45,947 nt of DNA from REEB48 sp964355085 (GCA_964355085.1 CAYHBW010000005.1:1-45947), one strand, 5' to 3'; shown: positions 30,963-38,640, counted from the stretch's first letter. Numbers and translations are program-made. Notes: a model not told the origin generated them from the letters alone.

Positions 30963-31775
30963 CTATCCCACTGCCTCCAACTGCAACCTCTTATTTGTAT
31001 TATAGCTTTTTATCAGAAATAATCTATGCGTTACATCCCGTAGAACTCCGGCATTTTTGATCGGATCCTTCCGGAGCATCAAAATCAAAGATTCAAAGAA
31101 TATGTCGAGGATCTCCGGATTTTCCTTCTGGGACTCGACCAAATCTTTTATAAGACCGGAACGGGCCGGGCCGGAAGAATTTAAAAACTGTACGGCATAT
31201 TTTCCCATATCAGCGGCGCTTCCGCCGGAACTCAAACGGACCGCCCTGCCCGGGCGGCCGAAAACTGAAGCAATGTTCCGGAATTCGGAATTCGGAATTC
31301 GGAATTCTAGGAATTCCCGCATTTCATCATCGCTTAAACGACCGAAATGAATCTTCTGCAAACGAGAAAGAAGCGGCGGGAGAAGATTATCTGTCTGATT
31401 GACTATGAGAATCAGGAGAGCGTTCTCCGGCGGCTCTTCGGTTATCTTGAGGATAGCATTCTGCGCTTCGTCCGTAAGATTTTCGGAATCATTTATCACA
31501 ACCAACCTTTTACTGGACAAATTCGGCTTCTGCCAAAGGAAATTCTTCAGATTCCTCATCGCATCGATTCCCGTTGCGTCATTCAAAATCAGCGCATCCT
31601 GAAGCGGCCTTTCCGATATCTCGAATTCGCCGGTTTCCAAAAAATACGCCAGGTGCTTGGCGAAATGGAACTTCCCGACTTCCGGATCTCCGAAAAAAAT
31701 ATAGCCGTGCGACAATCTATCCGACTTAGTCAATTGCTTAAAGTCTTTTACCAACTGTTGATGGCCCGCTAACAT
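30963..31775 (-). CDS. DNA polymerase III delta-prime-like clamp-loader subunit
   Basis: The 270-residue protein has the AAA+ clamp-loader fold: P-loop FFGDPEVGKFHFAKHL (about 28-43), the Walker-B-like LVVINDSENL, then NAILKITEEPPENALLILIV and LLSRLQK where SRC is usual. The Cys4 zinc module is missing, consistent with a lineage-specific delta-prime (HolB) or DnaX-like subunit. Residues EFRIPNSEFRN are encoded by four tandem GGAATTC heptamers in a non-conserved position after the SRLQK motif. Confidence 0.82.
   Translation of the reverse strand: MLAGHQQLVKDFKQLTKSDRLSHGYIFFGDPEVGKFHFAKHLAYFLETGEFEISERPLQDALILNDATGIDAMRNLKNFLWQKPNLSSKRLVVINDSENLTDEAQNAILKITEEPPENALLILIVNQTDNLLPPLLSRLQKIHFGRLSDDEMREFLEFRIPNSEFRNIASVFGRPGRAVRLSSGGSAADMGKYAVQFLNSSGPARSGLIKDLVESQKENPEILDIFFESLILMLRKDPIKNAGVLRDVTHRLFLIKSYNTNKRLQLEAVG
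31280..31307. repeat. Heptamer repeat (GGAATTC)x4 inside holB
   Basis: Four perfect copies of GGAATTC plus a fifth after 2 nt (31310-31316), read as RIPNSEF repeats in minus sense. They lie inside the clamp-loader coding region. Confidence 0.9.
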
Positions 31776-31853
31776 AATGAATGAAAACTTAAATTATAAA
31801 ATTCAAATTTTAAATTTATTTTTTCAGAGTTTCTGAATTATTTTATAAGACAT

Positions 31854-32861
31854 CTATCTCTTATTTAAAAGAGTTCTCTTATAGACATCCAAATGATTCA
31901 AGATGATGCCAGCTCCCTTAGCTACGCAGAAAATCGGCTCTTCGGCGATGTAAGTCTCCACGCCGGTCATCTGGCGGAAAAATTCATTGATATGGCGGAG
32001 CTGGGCGCCGCCGCCGGATACGATGATTCCTTTTTCCATTATGTCCGCCACCAATTCAGGCGGGGTTTCATTGAAAACGTTCTTTACGGATGCGGCGATA
32101 TCCAAAAGATGCTGATTCAGGGCCTCGGCGACTTCATTGGAATTGACGATTATGTCTTTCGGCAATCCGGAAGCGATGTCGCGTCCGCGGATCCGCATTT
32201 CCAATCTCTCCTTTGAAGGAAGCGCGGACCCTATCTCTATCTTGATCAGTTCGGCGGTCTGCTCCCCGATATGGAGAAAATATTTCTTTTTTATGTAATC
32301 CGTTATCGCCTGATCGAATTTATTTCCGGCTACGCGCAAGCTGGACCAGGCGACAATTCCGCCGAGCGAAATCACGGCCACTTCGGAAGTTCCGCCGCCG
32401 ATATTGATGATCATATTACCGGAGTGGGAATTGATCGGAATACCCGCCCCGAGTGCCGCCAGAAGCGGTTCTTTGACGATGTAGGCCTCTTTGGCGCCGG
32501 CTTCCTTGGCTGCGTTCATGATGGCGCGCCTTTCAGTTGGAGAAATGCCGGCAGGGGCGGAAACGACCAGATCGGGCTTGATAATATTAAAGCGTCCGAC
32601 GGCCTTGGCGATGAAATATTTGAGCATCGCCTTGGTGATGTAATAATCGGCGATAACTCCGTCCTTCAACGGACGATAAGCGGCGATGTCACCCGGAGTT
32701 CTGCCGACCATGTCTTTCGCTTCTTTACCGACAGCCAGCACGCCGTTATCCGGCAAGCTCAAAGCCACGATGGTCGGTTCGTTGATTATGAATCCCCTGC
32801 CCGGAACAAAAACAATCGTATTCGCCGTTCCGAGATCGATGCCTATTTTTCGGGTAAACAT
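31854..32861 (-). CDS. MreB/Mbl-like actin homologue (copy 2)
   Basis: The 335-residue actin-fold protein has GIDLGTANTIVFVPGRG, IINIGGGTSEVAVIS and IVSGGGAQLRHINEF, so ATP binding is intact. It lacks the N-terminal aromatic extension of copy 1 and ends with a short basic tail. Two MreB-type proteins plus PBP2 imply an elaborate elongation machinery. It lies downstream of murA, separated only by a heptamer array that also serves as its 5' leader. Confidence 0.92.
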   Translation of the reverse strand: MFTRKIGIDLGTANTIVFVPGRGFIINEPTIVALSLPDNGVLAVGKEAKDMVGRTPGDIAAYRPLKDGVIADYYITKAMLKYFIAKAVGRFNIIKPDLVVSAPAGISPTERRAIMNAAKEAGAKEAYIVKEPLLAALGAGIPINSHSGNMIINIGGGTSEVAVISLGGIVAWSSLRVAGNKFDQAITDYIKKKYFLHIGEQTAELIKIEIGSALPSKERLEMRIRGRDIASGLPKDIIVNSNEVAEALNQHLLDIAASVKNVFNETPPELVADIMEKGIIVSGGGAQLRHINEFFRQMTGVETYIAEEPIFCVAKGAGIILNHLDVYKRTLLNKR

Positions 32862-32870
32862 TTTGGGTAG

Positions 32871-32898
32871 GTTTTAGTTTTTAGGTGTTAGGTTTTAG
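32871..32898. repeat. Heptamer array before mreB copy 2
   Basis: GTTTTAG, TTTTTAG, GTGTTAG, GTTTTAG without gaps, between the mreB start and the murA stop. The mRNA sense reads CTAAAAC-type units with almost no G, then CTACCCAAA before the ATG. Confidence 0.9.
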
Positions 32899-32901
32899 GA
32901 A

Positions 32902-34188
32902 TTAAGCAATCCGTTCAATTGAGGCGCCGAGTTTTTTCAGGCGCTCATCAAGATTTTCGTATCCCCGGTCGATCTGCTCGATATTTCCGAGTTCAGTCCG
33001 ACCGTCAGCGGTCAAAGCCGCGATTATGAGGGTCGCGCCGGCCCGCAGATCCAGACTGTCAATGACAGCGCCGTGAAGCACGGAAGGGCCGCTTATGAGC
33101 GCCCGGTGCGGATCCAGTATGACCGCATCAGCTCCCATTTTTTTGAGCTCATCAATGTATTTTAATCTACCTTCATACATGGTGTCAAAAATTTGAGAAG
33201 CGCCCTGCGCCTGCGTGGCCAGCACGCCGAACGGCGCCTGAAGATCGGTCGGAAGTCCGGGATACGGCATTGTCTGCACCCGCGTGGCGGAAAGTTTGGA
33301 TTTTGTTCCGAAAACTTCCAGAACATCCCCCTTCAACTCGAACCGCACTCCGAATTCTTTAAGTTTTCTTAGCGGCGCTTCCAAATACTTCGCATCAACT
33401 CCGAGAATTCGGATATCGCTCCGGGTTGCGGCCGCAAGAACCGCAAAAGTTCCGGCCTCAATCGGATCGTTCATTATCCGATACCCGATCTTTCCGCCGG
33501 TTTCGCCCGCAGGAGCAGTTTCAAAACTATGCGCTTCGGCTGAACGGATATTTGCGCCGAGCTTATTCAAAAAATTCACCAGATCGAAAACATGCGGTTC
33601 AATGGCAGCTAAACGGATTTTAACCGGATATTTTGATCCCAGCATAAGCACGTTCTCCGTAGCAGTGACGCTGAATTCCTTGAGCCAAGTCTCACCCATA
33701 GGGCTACGACCGAGGGCCTCTCCACCTATTTTTTCCGAAGCAGTCATCCGATACCGCCCCTCGCTTTCATGATAATCCACTTTTACGCCAAGGTCGGCAA
33801 AAGCTTCGATGTGCGTATCAATCGGCCGGCTCCCGATTTTGCATCCGCCAGGAGTTACGAATTCCACTTCTCCGAATCTGGCAAGAAGCGGGCCGATCAA
33901 AAGAATTGATGATCTTATCTGCGACACCTCATCTCCCTCCAAGGCACGGAGTTTCAGGGCAGAATTATCTATCTCCAAAACATGATCGCCTATCCAGCGT
34001 TGTTTTGATCCCATTTTTTCCAGGATAGAAAGCAACTTGAGGACATCGGTTATTTTCGGGACATTTTCCAGAACACAAATCTGTCTGGTCAGAACTGTAG
34101 CGGCGATGATCGGCGTCGCTGCATTTTTAAAACCCATGACCTGTATGGTTCCTGACAAAGATTTTCCTCCGTTGATAATAAAACGCAT
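32902..34188 (-). CDS. murA: UDP-GlcNAc enolpyruvyl transferase (MurA)
   Basis: This enzyme catalyses the first committed step of peptidoglycan synthesis, adding enolpyruvate to UDP-GlcNAc. The catalytic Cys is present in TPGGCKIGSRPIDTHIEAF, and GLPTDLQAPFGVLATQAQG and RAGATLIIAAL are family blocks. I start at MRFIINGGKSLSGTIQVMG (34188), since an 18-residue upstream extension is not family-like and would overlap the divergent gene. murA and the mreB downstream form a cell-wall unit. Confidence 0.94.
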   Translation of the reverse strand: MRFIINGGKSLSGTIQVMGFKNAATPIIAATVLTRQICVLENVPKITDVLKLLSILEKMGSKQRWIGDHVLEIDNSALKLRALEGDEVSQIRSSILLIGPLLARFGEVEFVTPGGCKIGSRPIDTHIEAFADLGVKVDYHESEGRYRMTASEKIGGEALGRSPMGETWLKEFSVTATENVLMLGSKYPVKIRLAAIEPHVFDLVNFLNKLGANIRSAEAHSFETAPAGETGGKIGYRIMNDPIEAGTFAVLAAATRSDIRILGVDAKYLEAPLRKLKEFGVRFELKGDVLEVFGTKSKLSATRVQTMPYPGLPTDLQAPFGVLATQAQGASQIFDTMYEGRLKYIDELKKMGADAVILDPHRALISGPSVLHGAVIDSLDLRAGATLIIAALTADGRTELGNIEQIDRGYENLDERLKKLGASIERIA

Positions 34189-34207
34189 ACAACTTATATT
34201 GTAATGA

Positions 34208-34213
34208 TATACC
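34208..34213 (+). promoter_or_regulatory. Leaderless promoter of the PEGA protein gene
   Basis: TATACC ends exactly 6 nt before the ATG at 34220, in the 31-bp gap to the divergent murA start. Confidence 0.45.
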
Positions 34214-34219
34214 ATTTCA

Positions 34220-35548
34220 ATGACACTTCGCACCCGCAACATACTCTTTTATTGCTTGACCGCTTTATTTTTCATAATCGCTGTTTCGGCGGTCTTTTAT
34301 TCAAACGGGTGGAGATTCGATCCGGAAACATTCACCATAAACAAACTCGGAGGGATTTATTTCGAAGAAGTTCCTGATGGATCGACTCTTTTCATGGAAA
34401 AAATAGGCGTCGAATTCAGCCCAAGTTTCCTACGCTCGACCTATCTCGCTCCGAATCTTTTTCCGAAAAATTATCTGGCCACGGTCAGTCGGGAAAATCA
34501 TCAGGTCTGGACCAAAGAAATTCCGGTTTATCCTTCGCTGGTCACGGAAATCCAGCCGATCATACTACTTCCGGAAAAACTCATACTTGAAAATCCAATC
34601 AGGAAAAATATCTCCGGCTTCTGGGAAAAATCCGGGCAGATAATCACCGGGACGAAATCAGGAGAATTATTTTCCGGATCATACAAAATACCCGGAACAC
34701 AGATAATTTCCTGGTCAGATGACGCTTCCGCAGTCATCTCAAAAAACGAAGGGAATTATTATCTTGTCGACCTGAACAGTCCCGGGAGCGCCCTGAATCT
34801 GACACTGATGTTTTCAAACGCCAGAAAGGCGGAACTTGCCGCAAAAGAACGTACACCAGTAAAACATGCCTCCTTTCAACCGGGACATGATGACTCATTC
34901 ATAATCCATACTGATAACGGCCTGTATCTGCTGGACTCCGAATCATCCACGCTTTCCGTCATCTCTTCCGCGCCGATATCCGCCTATGCGGGAAACAGTT
35001 ACGAAATCCTGTTTTCCAATAAGACCGGGCTATTCAGCTGGTCCTCCGGCAAGACAGCAACTTTGACGCCGAGTCTTCCAATCGGCGATCCGGCTGAAAT
35101 GATCTTCAACGATGCGGAAACTTATTTTCTGATAAAAAGCGATTCCGGGAGATTGCTTATTACCAGCAGGAATAATCTTGAAACCAAACTATTGGCCAAC
35201 AACGCCCGCGCTGTTTTCTTTGCCCCGGGATATCTGAAACTGGCTTTCACAACTTTTAACAACGAACTCGTCATTCATACTTTCGGGAAAAAATATCAGC
35301 TTTTGGACGATCCTAAAACTGAAGTACTCCGACTAAGTATCGCTGACGAGGGATCACTCGCCTGGCATGCGGACGCGGCGCATATCTTCATGCAATATCC
35401 GAACGCCGCCTATCTACTCGAAGCGAATGGAATGCCGCCGATCAATCTCCAGAAAATAGACGATGGCGTGGATAAATTCCAATATGATGCGGAAAACGAG
35501 GAACTCTACATCCTAAAAAATTCAAATCTTTATAAAATAAACATATAA
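34220..35548 (+). CDS. PEGA-domain membrane-anchored protein
   Basis: The 442-residue protein has an N-terminal signal anchor (about 8-27), then a PEGA-type beta domain (about 28-115: YSNGWRFDPETFTINKLGGI, LFPKNYLATVSRENHQVWTK). A long extracytoplasmic region with short WD-like or propeller-like strand repeats follows (ISWSDDASAVI, LAWHADAAHIFMQY). PEGA proteins often help surface or cell-wall structures. No enzymatic motif is seen. It is divergent from murA and ends at a strong terminator. Confidence 0.72.
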   Translation: MTLRTRNILFYCLTALFFIIAVSAVFYSNGWRFDPETFTINKLGGIYFEEVPDGSTLFMEKIGVEFSPSFLRSTYLAPNLFPKNYLATVSRENHQVWTKEIPVYPSLVTEIQPIILLPEKLILENPIRKNISGFWEKSGQIITGTKSGELFSGSYKIPGTQIISWSDDASAVISKNEGNYYLVDLNSPGSALNLTLMFSNARKAELAAKERTPVKHASFQPGHDDSFIIHTDNGLYLLDSESSTLSVISSAPISAYAGNSYEILFSNKTGLFSWSSGKTATLTPSLPIGDPAEMIFNDAETYFLIKSDSGRLLITSRNNLETKLLANNARAVFFAPGYLKLAFTTFNNELVIHTFGKKYQLLDDPKTEVLRLSIADEGSLAWHADAAHIFMQYPNAAYLLEANGMPPINLQKIDDGVDKFQYDAENEELYILKNSNLYKINI

Positions 35549-35554
35549 AAATAA

Positions 35555-35582
35555 GCCCCATCCCGACAAATCGGGATGGGGC
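35555..35582. terminator. Bidirectional terminator
   Basis: Perfect 12-bp stem GCCCCATCCCGA / TCGGGATGGGGC, loop CAAA, with TTTT in plus sense and TTATTTTTAT in minus sense. It is shared by the PEGA gene and gene 35614. Confidence 0.92.
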
Positions 35583-35613
35583 TTTTCAGGATCAAGACAC
35601 TTACTTGCCCGTA

Positions 35614-36225
35614 TCAGGAGAACGACACGGCGAACGCGAACCCACTGCCGCTAACCCACCCGCCACCAGGGAAGATGCAGTCTGCAGCCATCGATCGACC
35701 ATCGCCGCTACGGCACGCGAACAGCAAGTACAAATCGTCGAAGGAATTCTTGATTGGATCGTGCATGACAACAATGTACCGCAGACCCATGGCTTCCAAG
35801 TCCTTGTCCGTGAACTTCTCGCGGATAAGGCAGGCGACTTCGGCGTTCGGCTTGGACAGCTTGCGCTTGTCGGCCTCGGCGCGGATCTTGTCCGTGATCC
35901 GGTCCTTGTCGGTGAAGAGCTCGCCTTTGAGCACGGCGACTTCGGTGGTAACACCGGAGGTCGGCTTGAAGTCTGGCGAGCGGAGCACTTGTTTGGCATA
36001 GTCTTCGACGCGGAAACCATTGCCTTCCAAGCGCTTGATCCAGTCCTTGCCGGTCGTACCGTCGGAGGTAACGGAGAAGTAGATCACTCCGTTCTCTTCG
36101 CGCCACTGGCGGGTCGGTGCGGAAACCGTCAGTTCTCCGCGGAGAAAAAGGTCCACGCCATTTTCTCCGCCGAGCTTGTTGATGATCGCCTCCATCCTCC
36201 CCCACGTCATTTCCGAATATTTCAT
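35614..36225 (-). CDS. Variable-C-terminus protein, family B
   Basis: The 203-residue protein has no signal peptide. It opens MKYSEMTWGRMEAIINKLGG with a helical body (DKDRITDKIRAEADKRKLSK, PNAEVACLIREKFTDKDLEA) and ends in a Gly/Ser/Phe-rich block (FACRSGDGRSMAAD, then GGGWVSGSGFAFAVSFS). That end resembles C-type-lectin-fold ends of DGR targets. Codon use is GC-rich compared with neighbours. The gene has a strong promoter, a structured leader of about 150 nt and an AAGGAG site. I recall similar proteins only from Patescibacteria; function unknown. Confidence 0.65.
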   Translation of the reverse strand: MKYSEMTWGRMEAIINKLGGENGVDLFLRGELTVSAPTRQWREENGVIYFSVTSDGTTGKDWIKRLEGNGFRVEDYAKQVLRSPDFKPTSGVTTEVAVLKGELFTDKDRITDKIRAEADKRKLSKPNAEVACLIREKFTDKDLEAMGLRYIVVMHDPIKNSFDDLYLLFACRSGDGRSMAADCIFPGGGWVSGSGFAFAVSFS

Positions 36226-36379
36226 CTCTTTTGTCTCCTTCGGCTGTTAGCCGAACGACTCTCGCTTCCCGCGAGAAAAGGCTTGACCAAGAAACTCACA
36301 TTGGCCATAGCCGAAAAATCTCTCCGCCAGCTTACGGACTCCAAAGATTTTTCGGCTATGGCCACAATGATAAAATACT
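36226..36379 (-). promoter_or_regulatory. Structured 5' leader of gene 35614
   Basis: From the predicted start near 36379 the leader folds a perfect 19-bp stem (36303-36321 with 36345-36363), a TCTCGC-type hairpin, and a 7-bp hairpin (36239-36255) that includes the first bases of the AAGGAG ribosome site. This suggests control of mRNA stability or translation. Confidence 0.6.
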
Positions 36380-36385
36380 GAATAT

Positions 36386-36415
36386 ATTATAGCACAGTTA
36401 TTCCAATTATGTCAA
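36386..36415 (-). promoter_or_regulatory. Promoter of gene 35614, shared type
   Basis: TTGACATAAT, 10 nt, GTGCTATAATATATT in minus sense (-35 36410-36415, -10 36386-36391). It matches the promoter of gene 21423 in both blocks and spacing. Confidence 0.85.
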
Positions 36416-36455
36416 TCAAGAATTCTTAATGTTCTCGCTAGCGCTTCGCCCTGAA

Positions 36456-36485
36456 ACAAAAACCCCGCTTTCGCGGGGTTTTTGT
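36456..36485. terminator. Strong bidirectional terminator
   Basis: Stem ACAAAAACCCCGC / GCGGGGTTTTTGT (13 bp) with a 4-nt loop. It separates the ribosomal operon from gene 35614's promoter. Confidence 0.88.
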
Positions 36486-36572
36486 ACGGGCGATGCCAAT
36501 CGGAGATTAGCGTTTAGCCCGACTCTGCGAATCACTCCGACCCACAATCTTGGACATCCTCGGTTTCCAACG

Positions 36573-36598
36573 AAAAATCCCGCGTAAGCGGGATTTTT
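36573..36598 (-). terminator. Terminator of the ribosomal operon
   Basis: Stem AAAAATCCCGC / GCGGGATTTTT, loop of 4, T-run in either direction; about 40 nt after the rpsI stop. Confidence 0.88.
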
Positions 36599-36637
36599 CT
36601 GCCTTCCGATACGGAGTGATTCTCCGCAATGTTCTCG

Positions 36638-37099
36638 CTAACGCTTCGCCCACTGCGGGGCTCTGCGGGCCTTTCTAAGACCGTATTTCTTTCTTTCAAC
36701 TGCGCGGGAATCACGGGTAAGAAGATCTTCCTGACGGAGCCGTTTTCTCATTTCACCGTCGAACAGAGTCAAAGCGCGGGCGATGCCGAGTGAAATTGCT
36801 TCCGCCTGACCCCTCAATCCTCCGCCGTTCACTTTGGCGGTTACGCCCATTCCCTGCTCAACGCTCATGACGACAAGCGGCCTGCGGACGGTCTCCTGAA
36901 GGTCAAGTTCCGGGAAATACTGCTTAAGCTCTTTTCCGTTTACAGTCACGCCATGCCCTTTGGCAAACAAGCGGACGCGGGCCACGGAAGTCTTCCTTCC
37001 TCCTTTGGCTTCAAAATAACGGTCCGGAGTATTGATCTTGGATTCTGTCTTCGCTGTTTTTGGAGCGGCTTTTTTCTTTATTTCTGTTTTTGGAGGCAT
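36638..37099 (-). CDS. rpsI: Ribosomal protein uS9
   Basis: The 153-residue small-subunit protein reaches the P-site tRNA with its C-terminal tail (ends QWAKR, family KR end). Core blocks YFEAKGGRKTSVARVRLF, GGLRGQAEAISLGIARAL and LLTRDSRAVERKKYGLRKAR are present. It carries a lysine/alanine-rich N-terminal extension of about 25 residues. It is last in the operon after rplM; the spacer is a heptamer array. Confidence 0.96.
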   Translation of the reverse strand: MPPKTEIKKKAAPKTAKTESKINTPDRYFEAKGGRKTSVARVRLFAKGHGVTVNGKELKQYFPELDLQETVRRPLVVMSVEQGMGVTAKVNGGGLRGQAEAISLGIARALTLFDGEMRKRLRQEDLLTRDSRAVERKKYGLRKARRAPQWAKR

Positions 37100-37110
37100 A
37101 CTTTGGGTAG

Positions 37111-37138
37111 GTTTTAGTTTTTAGTGATTAGGTTTTAG
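37111..37138. repeat. Heptamer array before rpsI
   Basis: GTTTTAG, TTTTTAG, TGATTAG, GTTTTAG in the rplM-rpsI gap. In mRNA sense the array ends CTACCCAAAGT before the ATG, like the one before mreB copy 2. Confidence 0.9.
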
Positions 37139-37149
37139 TAAAATTCAAT

Positions 37150-37488
37150 CTATTTAATCACAAGACGGAGCATGCGCTTCGGTCTTAATGTGTTCTTGGG
37201 AAGCATCCTTTCGACTGCGTGACGGAGAACTTTCGCAGGATCCTTTGCCATCGCCTGCTCAAGTGTAGTTTCACGAAGATGACCCATATAACCGGTATGG
37301 CGGTAGAATTTCTTCTGGGTCAGCTTGTTTCCAGTAATCGCCACATCTTTGACATTAGTCACCAAAACTTTACCGCTGCCGGCAAGGCGAGGTTCGTAAT
37401 ATGGGGAATTTTTTCCCTGCAAAAGACCGGCGATCTCCGATGCCAATCTTCCTATCTTTTTATTTGTGGCGTCAATATTATATTCCAT
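37150..37488 (-). CDS. rplM: Ribosomal protein uL13 (short form)
   Basis: The 112-residue protein covers the uL13 core (DATNKKIGRLASEIAGLLQG, VTNVKDVAITGNKLTQKKFY, TGYMGHLRE, HAVERMLPKN). Typical bacterial uL13 has about 142 residues; here the N-terminal extension and the C-terminal end after RPKRMLRLVIK are trimmed. It starts 6 nt after rplQ. Reduced ribosomal proteins are common in this lineage. Confidence 0.94.
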   Translation of the reverse strand: MEYNIDATNKKIGRLASEIAGLLQGKNSPYYEPRLAGSGKVLVTNVKDVAITGNKLTQKKFYRHTGYMGHLRETTLEQAMAKDPAKVLRHAVERMLPKNTLRPKRMLRLVIK

Positions 37489-37494
37489 ATATTT

Positions 37495-37830
37495 TTATAC
37501 GAATTCGATTACCGACTGCATGGCTGCATCACGCTTCCTGCGCTTCGCCATCTTGTTTATGCGGAGATACCCTCCCGCGCGGTTCTGATATTTCGGAGCG
37601 ATTTCATAGTAAAGTTTCATCGCAGCCGCTTTCGGAAGACGGGAAAGGAGAAGGCGGAGACTTGCGAGATTCTGCTTTTTGGCGAGGGTGACGAGCTTTT
37701 CAACGATAACACGCATCTCCCGCGCTCTCGCATCGGTAGTCTGCATCCTTTCCTTCATTATTAAGTTGTTTGCAAGGGTCTTCAGGAAAGAAATCCTCCG
37801 TCCCCGCAATTTTCCGAATTTACGTGGCAT
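37495..37830 (-). CDS. rplQ: Ribosomal protein bL17
   Basis: The 111-residue protein starts MPRKFGKLRGRRISFLKTLA, the usual bL17 opening with slight change, and contains TTDARAREMRVIVEKLVTLA and the C-terminal GGYLRINKMAKRRKRDAAM. I reject a 33-residue upstream extension that overlaps rpoA. One nt separates it from the rpoA stop, so the two are translationally coupled. Confidence 0.95.
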   Translation of the reverse strand: MPRKFGKLRGRRISFLKTLANNLIMKERMQTTDARAREMRVIVEKLVTLAKKQNLASLRLLLSRLPKAAAMKLYYEIAPKYQNRAGGYLRINKMAKRRKRDAAMQSVIEFV

Positions 37831-37831
37831 A

Positions 37832-38596
37832 TTATTTCTTCTTTTTAGCCGATTTCTTCTTGGTTTCTTTCTTTTCTTCGGAAGCCGGGGCCTCGAACTC
37901 CTTGACCTCAACCTGGGAGACTTTATCAAAGTGATCCTTGAGGATATTGGCGGATTTATGCAAAGCGGAAGAAGGAGTGATGCTGCCGTCAGTGGTGATG
38001 GCGATGACCAGCTTGTTGTAGTCGGTCCTCTCGCCTACGCGCATGTTTTCAACCGTGAAATTCGCTTTGATGACCGGAGAAAATGCCGCATCAAGTGCGA
38101 CGGTTCCGATCGGAAGCTTCTCGGATTTCTGGGATTCCAACGGAACGAAACCGAGGCCGCGCTCCACGGTGATTTCCATTTCCAATTCGGCTGACTTGCT
38201 GGACAAGGTCGCGATGACCGCATCCGGAGTTATAAGCTCGACATCGGAATTGAGTTCGACATCCGAAGCAGTGACGACTTTTTCGCCCTTCACTTTAAGG
38301 GTGAGAACCTGCGGTTCGTCGCTGTGGGCACGAAAACGGACTTTCTTGAGATTCAGACCGATTTCAACTACATCCTCGGAAACATCCGGGATTGTCGAGA
38401 ACTGATGCCCGACTCCCTTAATCTTGAACTGGGTTACGGCCGCGCCAGGCAAGGATGAAAAAAGCACCCTGCGCAGAGCGTTGCCCATGGTTATTCCATA
38501 ACCGCGGTACAAACCTTCCACCTCGAAAACACCTTCGTTTCCGGTTTCGGAAACTTTCTTAATTGTCACCGACTCACTTAAATATGCGAATTGCAT
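37832..38596 (-). CDS. rpoA: RNA polymerase alpha subunit, no C-terminal domain
   Basis: The N-terminal dimerisation domain is complete: GVFEVEGLYRGYGITMGNAL and RRVLFSSLPGAAVTQF, with the ERGLGFVP block and the final ITTDGSITPSSALHKSANIL helix. The protein then ends at residue 254 with an acidic/lysine tail (EEKKETKKKSAKKKK). The roughly 70-residue alphaCTD that binds UP elements and activators is missing. This fits the short, -10-dominated promoters seen nearby. Confidence 0.95.
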   Translation of the reverse strand: MQFAYLSESVTIKKVSETGNEGVFEVEGLYRGYGITMGNALRRVLFSSLPGAAVTQFKIKGVGHQFSTIPDVSEDVVEIGLNLKKVRFRAHSDEPQVLTLKVKGEKVVTASDVELNSDVELITPDAVIATLSSKSAELEMEITVERGLGFVPLESQKSEKLPIGTVALDAAFSPVIKANFTVENMRVGERTDYNKLVIAITTDGSITPSSALHKSANILKDHFDKVSQVEVKEFEAPASEEKKETKKKSAKKKK

Positions 38597-38605
38597 GGTA
38601 TTTTA

Positions 38606-38640
38606 TACAGCTACAACTTATGACTTACGACGTCCTGCGA
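38606..38640. repeat. Short heptamer stretch in the rpsD-rpoA gap
   Basis: Within 38597-38699 units AGCTACA, ACTTATG, ACTTACG, ACGTCCT occur in series. No gene is seen in this 103-bp gap. Confidence 0.4.

Larger units (their letters stand above)
36428..36651. repeat. 24-bp direct repeats around terminators, rpsI 3' end
   Basis: Positions 36428-36451 and 36628-36651 match at 23 of 24 bases (AATGTTCTCGCTA then GCGCTTCGCCC or ACGCTTCGCCC), exactly 200 bp apart; the second copy includes the end of rpsI. Between them lie two terminators (36456-36485 and 36573-36598) and an 11-bp inverted repeat (GAATCACTCCG, 36529-36539 with 36612-36622). No gene is seen in this stretch. Confidence 0.7.

Noticed and set aside
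18954..36225. Diversity-generating retroelement within the window
   Set aside because: No reverse transcriptase gene and no template repeat near the variable-type genes; only target-like ends are seen, so no DGR feature is annotated.
35605..36381. Plus-strand frame of 258 codons opposite gene 35614
   Set aside because: GC-rich codon use on the minus strand opens the antisense frame. The minus-strand gene has promoter, SD and terminator; the plus frame has none.
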